DNA of 5,699 bases from the NCBI GenBank assembly GCA_031276585.1, contig JAISMT010000017.1, positions 1 to 5,699 of the forward strand, written 5' to 3'. Source of the DNA: Bifidobacteriaceae bacterium (lineage in GTDB: Bacteria > Actinomycetota > Actinomycetes > Actinomycetales > WQXJ01). This document shows positions 1-5,379 of the stretch, piece after piece (the first letter of the stretch is position 1; each line of letters opens with the position of its first letter). The position numbers and the translations under genes are program-made. A model generated the notes under the pieces. The model did no database searches, was not told where the DNA came from, and was given only the letters and a program-made list of their open reading frames with translations.

Positions 1-860
1 GGGTAACTTTCAGGCACGATGGCGAGTGCCCAATCCCGGTCGGCAAACACCCCCACAGCTCCCGCCATCAAAGCTTCAATGTATTCCAAGCCATAGGTTT
101 CTTACTGAGCGGTAGCCGAAAAAGCCGTGGTGGCTGCCAAAGCTTCCCAATACTGCTGACGACTAGGCGTCAACGGCCCCACCCAGGCCCACTTGTTACG
201 GGAAAGGGCCATGGCTTGTTGGCTCACTAGATGTTGTTCGGCGAGGCGGGCCTCCACCCGGATGGGCGTCTTTTTAGCCACTTTGGAAACGATGTCGAGA
301 AACTGTTGCGGCTGTTTACGTTCCGACATGTAGATAGCGGGATATAGCACTACGGGCCGTTCCGGTTCTTGCCGCGGCTGGACGTGTTCCAGCCGGACCC
401 CCAAGTTGACCCAAGACACCCGGGAACGTTCCGCTAGGGGCGGTACGGTCCAACGCCGGACGTACTCTTGAATTGCTTTAGCGGTGCGTTCCGAGTTGGC
501 AAACGTGGGGAATAGAGCGCAAGACAAAGAGAGCGTAGCTAGCTCTTCCGTGGAGTGGTAACGGGTCCAGTTCCACCACATGAAGTTCATCACTTTGGGG
601 TGTTCCGTGTTAGCCCGCAAGGTTTGCCACACGGCGGTGGAATCAATCACATCCATGTTGATGACCACTGTTTGATCTGCGTCCAACAATTCCACTGGCG
701 CCGCATCAAAGTTGGGGTACCGGTGGACCTGGGGGGCTACTAGTTGAGCCCCGGGAAATACCCGCAGTAGGCGGCGTACTAGGGTTTCGCCAGCGTCATG
801 GCCGGCTACCGTGCCGTCTGGCTCAATCAACAGACCCGAATGTTTAATAGCAATCTTCAT
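1..860 (-). pseudogene. GT-B type (GT4-like) glycosyltransferase, interrupted by an in-frame stop; continues beyond the window
   Basis: The open frame from ATG at 860 gives 252 residues and ends at TAA (102-104). The same frame then continues without another stop to position 1, reading ETYGLEYIEALMAGAVGVFA and onward. Seen: an N-terminal domain (about 1-115), a NSERTAKAI segment (122-130) typical of the inter-domain region of GT-B enzymes, VLYPAIYMSERKQP (171-184) opening the second Rossmann-like domain, and VGPLTP (227-232). The motif E-x7-E used by retaining GT4-type enzymes at the donor nucleotide-sugar site comes directly after the stop. The 252-residue product would therefore lack it and is probably inactive. 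A stretch AAGGA nine bases before the ATG serves as ribosome binding site. Donor and acceptor are unknown; the envelope genes glmM and dedA upstream suggest a surface glycan, which is only inference. A sequencing error is the main alternative to a real pseudogene. Confidence 0.68.
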
Positions 861-956
861 GTGTTCCCGTCCTTACTGCTGGAGGCCCGCCGGTTGTCAA
901 AACCACAGGCTACCTGGCCAACGGGGCTCGCAGGGCGGACCAAAGGCGGGTGAGGT
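861..956. other. Spacer between the DedA gene and the glycosyltransferase gene
   Basis: This 96-nt gap is the longest inside the minus-strand block, so the glycosyltransferase may have its own promoter. The minus strand carries a perfect TTGACA (900-895), but no good -10 hexamer lies 16-18 bases downstream. The nearest candidate is TAAGGA (875-870) at 19 bases, and it overlaps the ribosome binding site. Just before the TTGACA there is a short imperfect stem (CCAGG/CCTGTGG, with a two-base bulge) followed by TTTT. That could be a very weak terminator for the operon. Neither reading is firm. Confidence 0.25.
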
Positions 957-1628
957 TCAGCTAGGGGCCTCTTCCGAAGGCTCGGATTCCAACTCCGGCT
1001 CCGGCGGCAAGTTCTTACCATAATGACGGTTCACCAGCCACTGCACTAGAGTGCCCAGCGAAATAGCGAAGACAATTCCTATCACTACTCCCAGCAATGG
1101 GTTGTCTCCGGCGGCTTTACCGGCAATGTGACCTACGGCTACCGAATAAGCGGCCCAACAGGCAGCCGCCACGCCGTCTATCACCACGAAACGCCGGAAC
1201 GGGTAACGCACCGTGCCAGCGGTCAGGTTGACAGCTACCCGCCCTACTGGGATGAAACGAGCCACCATAATCAACGGAGCCGCCCCCCGGCCAAAGGTGC
1301 GCCGCACCGATTGCAGCGCATGGTGCCCTTTACCTTGCCGGAACATTCGCCACTGGGAAGCGTTAAACCACTGACCTAAGGTGTAGGCGATGCAGTCACC
1401 CGTTAGAGCGCCGCCAGCCGCCAACGCCCACAAAACCAAGGCCTGCCACCACTGCCCGGAACCAGCGAAGGCGGCGGCAGTGGCCACCACCAGGGTCTCT
1501 GCGGGTACGGGGGGAAAGAACCCATCTATCACCGCCACAGCGAACACCGCCACCAAAGCCCAAGGAGAACCAGCTAAGCCAATGATCAGCTGGTTTACGG
1601 AGTCCCAAATTTCACCCAATGCAGTCAC
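957..1628 (-). CDS. DedA-family (SNARE-associated/VTT domain) integral membrane protein
   Basis: A 223-residue polytopic membrane protein. Hydrophobic segments lie at about 22-35, 43-57, 62-80, 116-137, 145-170 and 176-199. DedA hallmarks are present in order: the re-entrant motif DGFFPPVPAE (35-44) with its conserved acidic residue E44, GDCIAYTLG (77-85), and RFIPVGR (124-130) followed by NLTAG (134-138). W158 and G166 lie in the last conserved block. DedA proteins act in the cytoplasmic membrane; several members are known to recycle undecaprenyl phosphate or phospholipids across it. The C-terminus (about 207-223) is a soluble tail rich in glutamate and proline, probably cytoplasmic. The GTG start is 9 nt after the glmM stop with only a weak AGG eight bases ahead, so it probably depends on translational coupling to glmM. 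The exact substrate cannot be read from the sequence. Confidence 0.9.
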   Translation of the reverse strand: MTALGEIWDSVNQLIIGLAGSPWALVAVFAVAVIDGFFPPVPAETLVVATAAAFAGSGQWWQALVLWALAAGGALTGDCIAYTLGQWFNASQWRMFRQGKGHHALQSVRRTFGRGAAPLIMVARFIPVGRVAVNLTAGTVRYPFRRFVVIDGVAAACWAAYSVAVGHIAGKAAGDNPLLGVVIGIVFAISLGTLVQWLVNRHYGKNLPPEPELESEPSEEAPS

Positions 1629-1637
1629 CAGTGCAGC

Positions 1638-3032
1638 CTAATCTAGACGCCGGGCCACTACGGCAGCCAATCGGGTAGCAATCCGCTCGGCGGATTCCGT
1701 GGTGGGAGCTTCCACCATGACTCGCACTAGCGGCTCAGTCCCGGAAGGCCGCAACAAGACCCGGCCTTGATCACCTAGTTCCGCCTCGGCTTCTGCGATG
1801 GCGTCCGCCACCTCCGGGTCAGTACTCACGGCAGCTTTGTCCACTTCCCGCACGTTGATCAACACTTGCGGATAGGTGGGCACCGCGGCCGCTAATTCAG
1901 CTAACGTGCCACTAGAAGAACGCACTCGGCAGGCTAGCTGTACTGCCGTCAAAGTGCCATCACCGGTAGTGGCATGCTCGGACATAATCACATGACCGGA
2001 CTGCTCCCCACCCAGAACGTAGCCACCGCGCAGCATTTCTTCGAGCACATAACGGTCCCCCACTTGGGTCACCTTCAAGTCAATACCTTGCCCCCGCATC
2101 GCCTGGAACAAGCCCAGGTTGGACATTACTGTGGTTACCAGTGTGTTGGCCGCCAGTTGGCCGCGTTCTTTGAGGTCCAGGGCCAAAATCCCCATGATCC
2201 TATCGCCATCTACCAAGGTGCCAGAAGGGTCTACGGCTAGACAACGGTCGGCATCACCGTCAAAAGCAAACCCGGCATGGGCTTCCAACCCCACCACAGC
2301 GCGCTGCAAACGTTCCGGATGCGTGGATCCCATCCCAGCGTTGATGTTGGTACCGCTGGGCTGCACTCCCAGAGCCGTCACCTCGGCCCCCAAACGTCTA
2401 AACACTTCCGGGGCCACCTGATAAGCGGCACCGTTGGAGCAATCCAAAACCACCCGCATACCTTCCAGCGTTACCGGTGCGGTGGCTACCAAAAACTCGA
2501 TGTAACGCTCCACCGCACCTAAGTCAGTGCGGGTGACGCCCACGGCATCGCCGATGGCGGGCTCCCATTCCTCCCCCAAGCGGGCTTCGATGGCGTCCTC
2601 TACCGCGTCCGGCAGTTTATAGCCGGTTCCGGAAAAAAACTTGATGCCGTTGTCTTGGTAGGGGTTGTGGGAGGCCGAAATCATGACCCCAAGGTCAAAA
2701 CCCAGCGCTTTGACTAGATAAGCCAAACCGGGGGTGGGTAGCACTCCCACCAACACGGCATCCACCCCAGCGGAAGCCAACCCGGCCGCACTCGCTGCGG
2801 CCAGCATGTCTCCCGAAACCCGTGAATCCACGCCCACAATGCCGCGCAACCGCCGGGCGGGGCCTTCTTGGCGGTGGTCCACCACCGGAGGGGCCGCTGT
2901 GGAACCATAACCGAGCCCGTTTTGGGCTTCCAGCACGCGGGCTGCCGCCGCCGAGAGCCGCAGAGCCAGGTCTGCAGTGATGTCGCGTCCTACCAGGCCC
3001 CGTACACCGTCGGTGCCGAACAGCCGGGCCAC
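1638..3032 (-). CDS. glmM: Phosphoglucosamine mutase GlmM
   Basis: Converts glucosamine-6-phosphate to glucosamine-1-phosphate in the cytoplasm, on the route to UDP-N-acetylglucosamine for peptidoglycan. The 464 residues carry all alpha-D-phosphohexomutase signatures: N-terminal FGTDGVRG (5-12), the catalytic phosphoserine loop SASHNP with Ser121, the magnesium loop DGDADR with Asp258/260/262, the sugar-specificity loop GGEQSGH (341-347, E343 and S345), and the phosphate-binding loop RPSGTEP (428-434). Compared with the roughly 445-residue E. coli enzyme it has about 19 extra residues at about 37-62, before the GVDSR segment; there V68 replaces the usual Lys/Arg of G(K/R)DxR. The GTG start has a GAGGA (3045-3041) eight bases upstream that overlaps the TGA of rpsI, implying coupled translation. 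The order rplM-rpsI-glmM is conserved in actinobacteria. Confidence 0.97.
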   Translation of the reverse strand: MARLFGTDGVRGLVGRDITADLALRLSAAAARVLEAQNGLGYGSTAAPPVVDHRQEGPARRLRGIVGVDSRVSGDMLAAASAAGLASAGVDAVLVGVLPTPGLAYLVKALGFDLGVMISASHNPYQDNGIKFFSGTGYKLPDAVEDAIEARLGEEWEPAIGDAVGVTRTDLGAVERYIEFLVATAPVTLEGMRVVLDCSNGAAYQVAPEVFRRLGAEVTALGVQPSGTNINAGMGSTHPERLQRAVVGLEAHAGFAFDGDADRCLAVDPSGTLVDGDRIMGILALDLKERGQLAANTLVTTVMSNLGLFQAMRGQGIDLKVTQVGDRYVLEEMLRGGYVLGGEQSGHVIMSEHATTGDGTLTAVQLACRVRSSSGTLAELAAAVPTYPQVLINVREVDKAAVSTDPEVADAIAEAEAELGDQGRVLLRPSGTEPLVRVMVEAPTTESAERIATRLAAVVARRLD

Positions 3033-3043
3033 CTGCGAGGTCC

Positions 3044-3529
3044 TCAGCGTTTCGAGTACTGGGGCGCCTTGCGGGCCTTCTTCAGCCCCGCCTTCTTGCG
3101 TTCCGTGACCCGCGAATCCCGGGTGAGATATCCAGCTTTCTTCAAAGCGGGACGGTTGTGCTCTTCATCAATAGCGTTCAAAGCCCGGGCCACGCCCAAA
3201 CGTAGAGCGCCAGCTTGACCGGAGGTACCACCGCCGTTGATACGGGCGAGCACATCAAACTTGCCTTCAATATCCAACAGGGTGAAAGGTGAGCGCACCA
3301 ACTGCTGGTGCAACTTGTTGGGGAAGAAGTCTTCCAGGGAACGGCCGTTGATAGTCCACTGGCCACTGCCAGGCACCAAACGCACCCGCGCTACAGCTTC
3401 TTTGCGCCGTCCCAAGGCCCGTCCGGGAGCTACCAGGGTTTGGCCCCGTCCCGGGGTGTCTGGGGTCTCGGTGGTGTAGGCGGTTTCTAGATCTTCCTCG
3501 ACCAACTGGTCTTGCAGTGCTTCAGTCAC
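3044..3529 (-). CDS. rpsI: 30S ribosomal protein S9
   Basis: Component of the small-subunit head whose C-terminal tail reaches the P-site tRNA. The 161-residue product has the family opening [17 protein letters not shown] (40-56), the core motif [19 protein letters not shown] (99-117), and the basic tail [19 protein letters not shown] (143-161). The first 35 or so residues form an acidic, probably disordered extension absent from the roughly 130-residue E. coli protein; such extensions are usual in actinobacterial S9. The start is GTG, with AGGAG (3538-3534) four bases ahead. It lies 22 nt behind rplM, its normal partner, and is almost certainly co-transcribed with it. Confidence 0.97.
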   Translation of the reverse strand: MTEALQDQLVEEDLETAYTTETPDTPGRGQTLVAPGRALGRRKEAVARVRLVPGSGQWTINGRSLEDFFPNKLHQQLVRSPFTLLDIEGKFDVLARINGGGTSGQAGALRLGVARALNAIDEEHNRPALKKAGYLTRDSRVTERKKAGLKKARKAPQYSKR

Positions 3530-3551
3530 GGTTCTCCTCTTATAGGGCTAT

Positions 3552-3995
3552 CTACTGCGCGACCTGCGTTAGGTCGTAAACGGCTGGTTCTTGGGCGGCG
3601 TGGGGGTGTTCGGGCCCGGCGTACACCTTCAGTTTGCTGATCTGTTGCCGAGCCAAACGGTTCTTGGGCAGCATGCCTTTGACCGCTTTGCGTACTACTT
3701 CCTCAGGACGCTTGGCCAGCAGTTCACCGTAGGGTACCGCGGTCAAACCGCCCGGATACCCCGAGTGCCGGTAGGCCTTTTTCTGGGTCAGCTTGGCGCC
3801 TGTGAGCACCACTTTGGAGGCGTTTATCACGATGACAAAATCCCCGGTGTCCAGGTGGGGCGCAAAGATAGCTTTATGCTTGCCGCGTAGCAACCGAGCT
3901 ACCTGGCTGGCCAAACGCCCCAGGACTACATCGGTAGCGTCAATAACATGCCAGGCCCGCTCAATCTGGCCGGGCTTCGGGGTGTACGTGCGCAC
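3552..3995 (-). CDS. rplM: 50S ribosomal protein L13
   Basis: Early-assembling protein of the large subunit. Starting at GTG (3995) the product is 147 residues beginning VRTYTPKPG, which matches the usual start and length of actinobacterial L13. Family signatures are [22 protein letters not shown], the GDFVIVINA strand, the [13 protein letters not shown] loop, [25 protein letters not shown] and the C-terminal LTQVAQ. An in-frame TTG at 4019 would add eight residues (MTSKAYRT); it has no Shine-Dalgarno sequence and does not fit the family start, so I prefer GTG, although its own AAGG lies rather far upstream (11 nt). First gene of the rplM-rpsI-glmM-dedA block, with a candidate promoter at 4071-4100. 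Confidence 0.95.
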   Translation of the reverse strand: MRTYTPKPGQIERAWHVIDATDVVLGRLASQVARLLRGKHKAIFAPHLDTGDFVIVINASKVVLTGAKLTQKKAYRHSGYPGGLTAVPYGELLAKRPEEVVRKAVKGMLPKNRLARQQISKLKVYAGPEHPHAAQEPAVYDLTQVAQ

Positions 3996-4013
3996 AGTTC
4001 TATAAGCCTTACT

Positions 4014-4029
4014 TGTCAAAAGGTGTCAA
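4014..4029 (-). promoter_or_regulatory. Tandem TTGACA pair just upstream of rplM, possible second promoter
   Basis: On the minus strand TTGACA occurs twice (4029-4024 and 4019-4014), exactly 10 bases apart. A TATAGA at 4004-3999 lies 19 bases after the first copy, immediately before the GTG start at 3995. If used as -35 and -10, transcription would start at or within the first codons, giving a leaderless or nearly leaderless mRNA. The spacer is longer than ideal and the -10 matches only four of six consensus bases, so this is tentative. Confidence 0.25.
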
Positions 4030-4041
4030 TAGGTCCAACTA

Positions 4042-4058
4042 GCGCGGGCGTACCGCGC
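4042..4058 (-). other. GC-only hairpin in the predicted rplM leader
   Basis: GCGCGG (4042-4047) and CCGCGC (4053-4058) are perfect inverted repeats around a five-base loop. They would form a six-pair all-GC stem about 45 nt before the L13 start, inside the leader predicted from the promoter at 4071-4100. No run of T follows on either strand, so it is not an intrinsic terminator. It could be a leader element involved in regulation or stability. Confidence 0.4.
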
Positions 4059-4070
4059 ACGGGACATTCC

Positions 4071-4100
4071 AGGGTAGCCCCCCGGTGGGTGAGTGGTCAA
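4071..4100 (-). promoter_or_regulatory. Candidate promoter of the rplM operon
   Basis: On the minus strand TTGACC (4100-4095) is followed after 18 bases by TACCCT (4076-4071), a fit to the actinobacterial TANNNT -10 pattern. Transcription would start near 4064, giving a leader of roughly 69 nt before the GTG at 3995. Position, orientation and match to a housekeeping sigma site all agree, but no experimental start is visible. Confidence 0.5.
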
Positions 4101-4125
4101 AACGCCTGTCACTGTCGAAGCAGTT

Positions 4126-4131
4126 TAGACT
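4126..4131 (+). promoter_or_regulatory. Candidate -10 element of the greA promoter
   Basis: TAGACT fits the TANNNT -10 pattern common for actinobacterial housekeeping promoters and would start transcription near 4138, about 29 nt before the greA ATG. No convincing -35 is present at the right distance; the bases at 4103-4108 are CGCCTG. It lies next to the divergent rplM promoter, whose -35 element is at 4095-4100. Confidence 0.45.
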
Positions 4132-4166
4132 GGGGCCTTTGATTCGCAAGTGAGGTGTGAAAGATC

Positions 4167-4646
4167 ATGACCGAAGCCACATGGCTGACCCAGGAAGCCT
4201 ATGACCGGCTAGCCGCCGAGTTAGAACATCTGCAAGGTGAGGGCCTGGCCCAGGTGGTCAAACGGATCGAGGCGGCCCGGGCGGAAGGCGACCTGAAAGA
4301 AAACGGCGGCTACCACGCCGCCCGGGAAGAACAAGGCAAAATGGCGGCCCGGATCGCTTCGCTGAAAGCACTACTGGATACCGCCCAGGTGGGCCAGGCC
4401 CCTCAAGATTCGTCCCAGGTAGCTCCCGGAATGGTGGTCACCGCGGTAATTGGTGGCGTCGAGAGGGAGTTTCTGCTGGGTTCCCGCGAGCTGGCCGCTA
4501 CTGAGGACCTAACCGTGTACTCCGAACGTTCCCCAATTGGGGCAGCCATTACCGGAGCCCAGGTAGGCGAGACTCGCTCCTACCTCACACCGGCGGGTAA
4601 AGAAATATCGGTTACAGTCAAAGCCGCCCGGCCTTATAGCGGCTAA
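4167..4646 (+). CDS. greA: Transcription elongation factor GreA
   Basis: Rescues backtracked RNA polymerase by stimulating cleavage of the 3' RNA end; acts through the secondary channel. The 159-residue product has the expected two domains. The first is an N-terminal antiparallel coiled coil (about 8-75) with the tip motif GDLKENGGYHAAREEQG (41-57), in which D42 and E45 match the catalytic acidic pair of E. coli GreA (D41, E44). The second is a C-terminal FKBP-like domain with SPIGAAITG (122-130) and the closing strand after PAGKEI (142-147). The ATG has a good GAGGTG (4152-4157) nine bases upstream. maf starts only 10 nt after the greA stop, so the two are likely one transcript. Length and motifs are normal for the family, and the ENGGYHAAREEQG variant is typical of actinobacteria. 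Confidence 0.96.
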   Translation: MTEATWLTQEAYDRLAAELEHLQGEGLAQVVKRIEAARAEGDLKENGGYHAAREEQGKMAARIASLKALLDTAQVGQAPQDSSQVAPGMVVTAVIGGVEREFLLGSRELAATEDLTVYSERSPIGAAITGAQVGETRSYLTPAGKEISVTVKAARPYSG

Positions 4647-4656
4647 AGGCGAATCT

Positions 4657-5295
4657 GTGGCAATTCAGCTGGTCTTAGCCTCGGCTTCCACAGCGCGTTT
4701 AGCTACTTTGCGGTCCGCCGGGATTGACCCGATCCAACACATTACCGATGTGGATGAACCAGCGGTGTTAGCGGCGGCCCTGGCAACTGACCCCAACTTA
4801 CCTCCGGCGAGCCAAGTATTAGCCCTGGCCCGGGCTAAAGCCGAGGCCGCAGACCAAACACTTGCCACCGGTCCGGTGGAACTGGTGTTGGGGTGCGATT
4901 CCATGGTGGAGCTAGATGGCGTAGTGCTCGGTAAACCCCCCAACGCGGCCGAAGCTATCCGCCGCATCCGGCAACAGTCCGGCCGGGAAGTAATACTCCA
5001 CACCGGACATTGGCTGCTGGGCCCAGCCAAAGAAAGCTCCGGACGGCGCGGGGAGGGAGCGACATCTTCCACCGTGGTGCGCTTTGCTGAACTAACGGAC
5101 CAGGAGATCGAAGCCTATGTGGCTACTGGTGAACCGCTCGGGGTGGCGGGGGCCTTCACTATTGACGGACTGGGAGGGCCGTTCATTGAGGGAGTGGTAG
5201 GCGACCACCACGGTGTGGCGGGGCTATCTCTACCCACCTTGCGGCACCTGTTGGCGCGGTTTGGGCTCACGGTACCCCAGTTGTGGCGAGCGTAA
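4657..5295 (+). CDS. maf: Maf-family nucleoside triphosphate pyrophosphatase
   Basis: Hydrolyses non-canonical or specific nucleoside triphosphates to the monophosphate plus pyrophosphate in the cytoplasm, a house-cleaning role; some members are also linked to septum control. The 212-residue product shows the N-terminal LASASTAR (7-14, family SASxxR), a DVDEP acidic segment (31-35), LARAKAEA (57-64), GCDSMVELDG (79-88) with the presumed catalytic base Asp81, VLGKP (90-94), and the C-terminal block TGEPLGVAGAFTIDGLGG (157-174). In the last motif, GDHHGVAG (182-189), a glycine (G186) stands where the usual GDxxNVVG has asparagine. The start is GTG with AAAGG (4645-4649) seven bases ahead, overlapping the greA stop. 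Proximity to an acyl-CoA carboxylase gene resembles the maf neighbourhood in mycobacteria. Substrate preference cannot be read here. Confidence 0.93.
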   Translation: MAIQLVLASASTARLATLRSAGIDPIQHITDVDEPAVLAAALATDPNLPPASQVLALARAKAEAADQTLATGPVELVLGCDSMVELDGVVLGKPPNAAEAIRRIRQQSGREVILHTGHWLLGPAKESSGRRGEGATSSTVVRFAELTDQEIEAYVATGEPLGVAGAFTIDGLGGPFIEGVVGDHHGVAGLSLPTLRHLLARFGLTVPQLWRA

Positions 5296-5314
5296 TTGTA
5301 GAAACCCTCCAAAA

Positions 5315-5344
5315 GGTGGGGGTGGACCTGGCGCTTCCCCCGCC
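5315..5344 (+). repeat. Inner GC-rich hairpin in the maf-carboxylase spacer
   Basis: GGTGGGGG (5315-5322) pairs with CCCCCGCC (5337-5344): seven GC pairs and one G-T wobble around a 14-base loop. It begins 20 nt after the maf stop. No T-run follows, so Rho-independent termination is not supported. It may instead pause polymerase, protect the greA-maf message or belong to a folded leader. Confidence 0.45.
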
Positions 5345-5358
5345 CGGAGTCAAATGAG

Positions 5359-5377
5359 CTCCACCCTTAGGTTGGAG
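5359..5377 (+). promoter_or_regulatory. Alternative hairpin over the ribosome-binding region of the carboxylase gene
   Basis: CTCCA (5359-5363) pairs with TGGAG (5373-5377) and CC (5365-5366) with GG (5370-5371), around a TTA loop and one C-T mismatch. It uses the same TTGGAG stretch as the outer repeat arm (5372-5379), so the two folds exclude each other. The possible Shine-Dalgarno elements are AGG (5369-5371, eight bases before GTG) and GGAGGG (5374-5379, immediately against GTG and too close by usual spacing); both fall in paired or loop positions of this structure. Confidence 0.35.
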
Positions 5378-5379
5378 GG

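Larger units (their letters stand above)
5305..5379 (+). repeat. Outer inverted repeat enclosing the maf-carboxylase spacer
   Basis: CCCTCCAA (5305-5312) is perfectly complementary to TTGGAGGG (5372-5379), giving an eight-pair stem that ends right at the GTG start (5380). It encloses an inner hairpin (5315-5344). The right arm contains the only purine-rich, Shine-Dalgarno-like stretch near the carboxylase start, so pairing could hide the start region. No T-run follows, so it is not a standard terminator. Confidence 0.45.

Noticed and set aside
102..104. Stop-codon recoding (selenocysteine, pyrrolysine or programmed readthrough) in the glycosyltransferase
   Set aside because: The codon is TAA, which is not used for Sec or Pyl. 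Other genes here end normally at TAA (greA, maf), so an altered code is excluded.
870..900. A full promoter for the glycosyltransferase gene
   Set aside because: The -35 TTGACA is perfect, but no acceptable -10 is found at normal spacing; kept only as a note on the spacer.
1390..1641. Plus-strand reading frame opposite the 5' part of the DedA gene
   Set aside because: Shadow of a well-supported membrane protein gene; no ribosome binding site or family resemblance.
2868..3218. Plus-strand 116-codon frame across the glmM-rpsI junction
   Set aside because: It is antisense to two strongly conserved genes, and its translation shows no recognisable domain.
3996..4019. TTG at 4019 as the true start of L13
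   Set aside because: It adds eight residues not expected in the family, has no ribosome binding site and overlaps a promoter-like TTGACA; the GTG at 3995 gives the standard 147-residue protein.
4665..5072. Antisense reading frame of 135 codons opposite maf
   Set aside because: It lies entirely inside maf, has serine- and alanine-rich shadow composition and no recognisable motif; the sense frame is a clear Maf protein.
5305..5379. Rho-independent terminator after maf
   Set aside because: The stems are GC-rich, but none is followed by a run of T on the plus strand.
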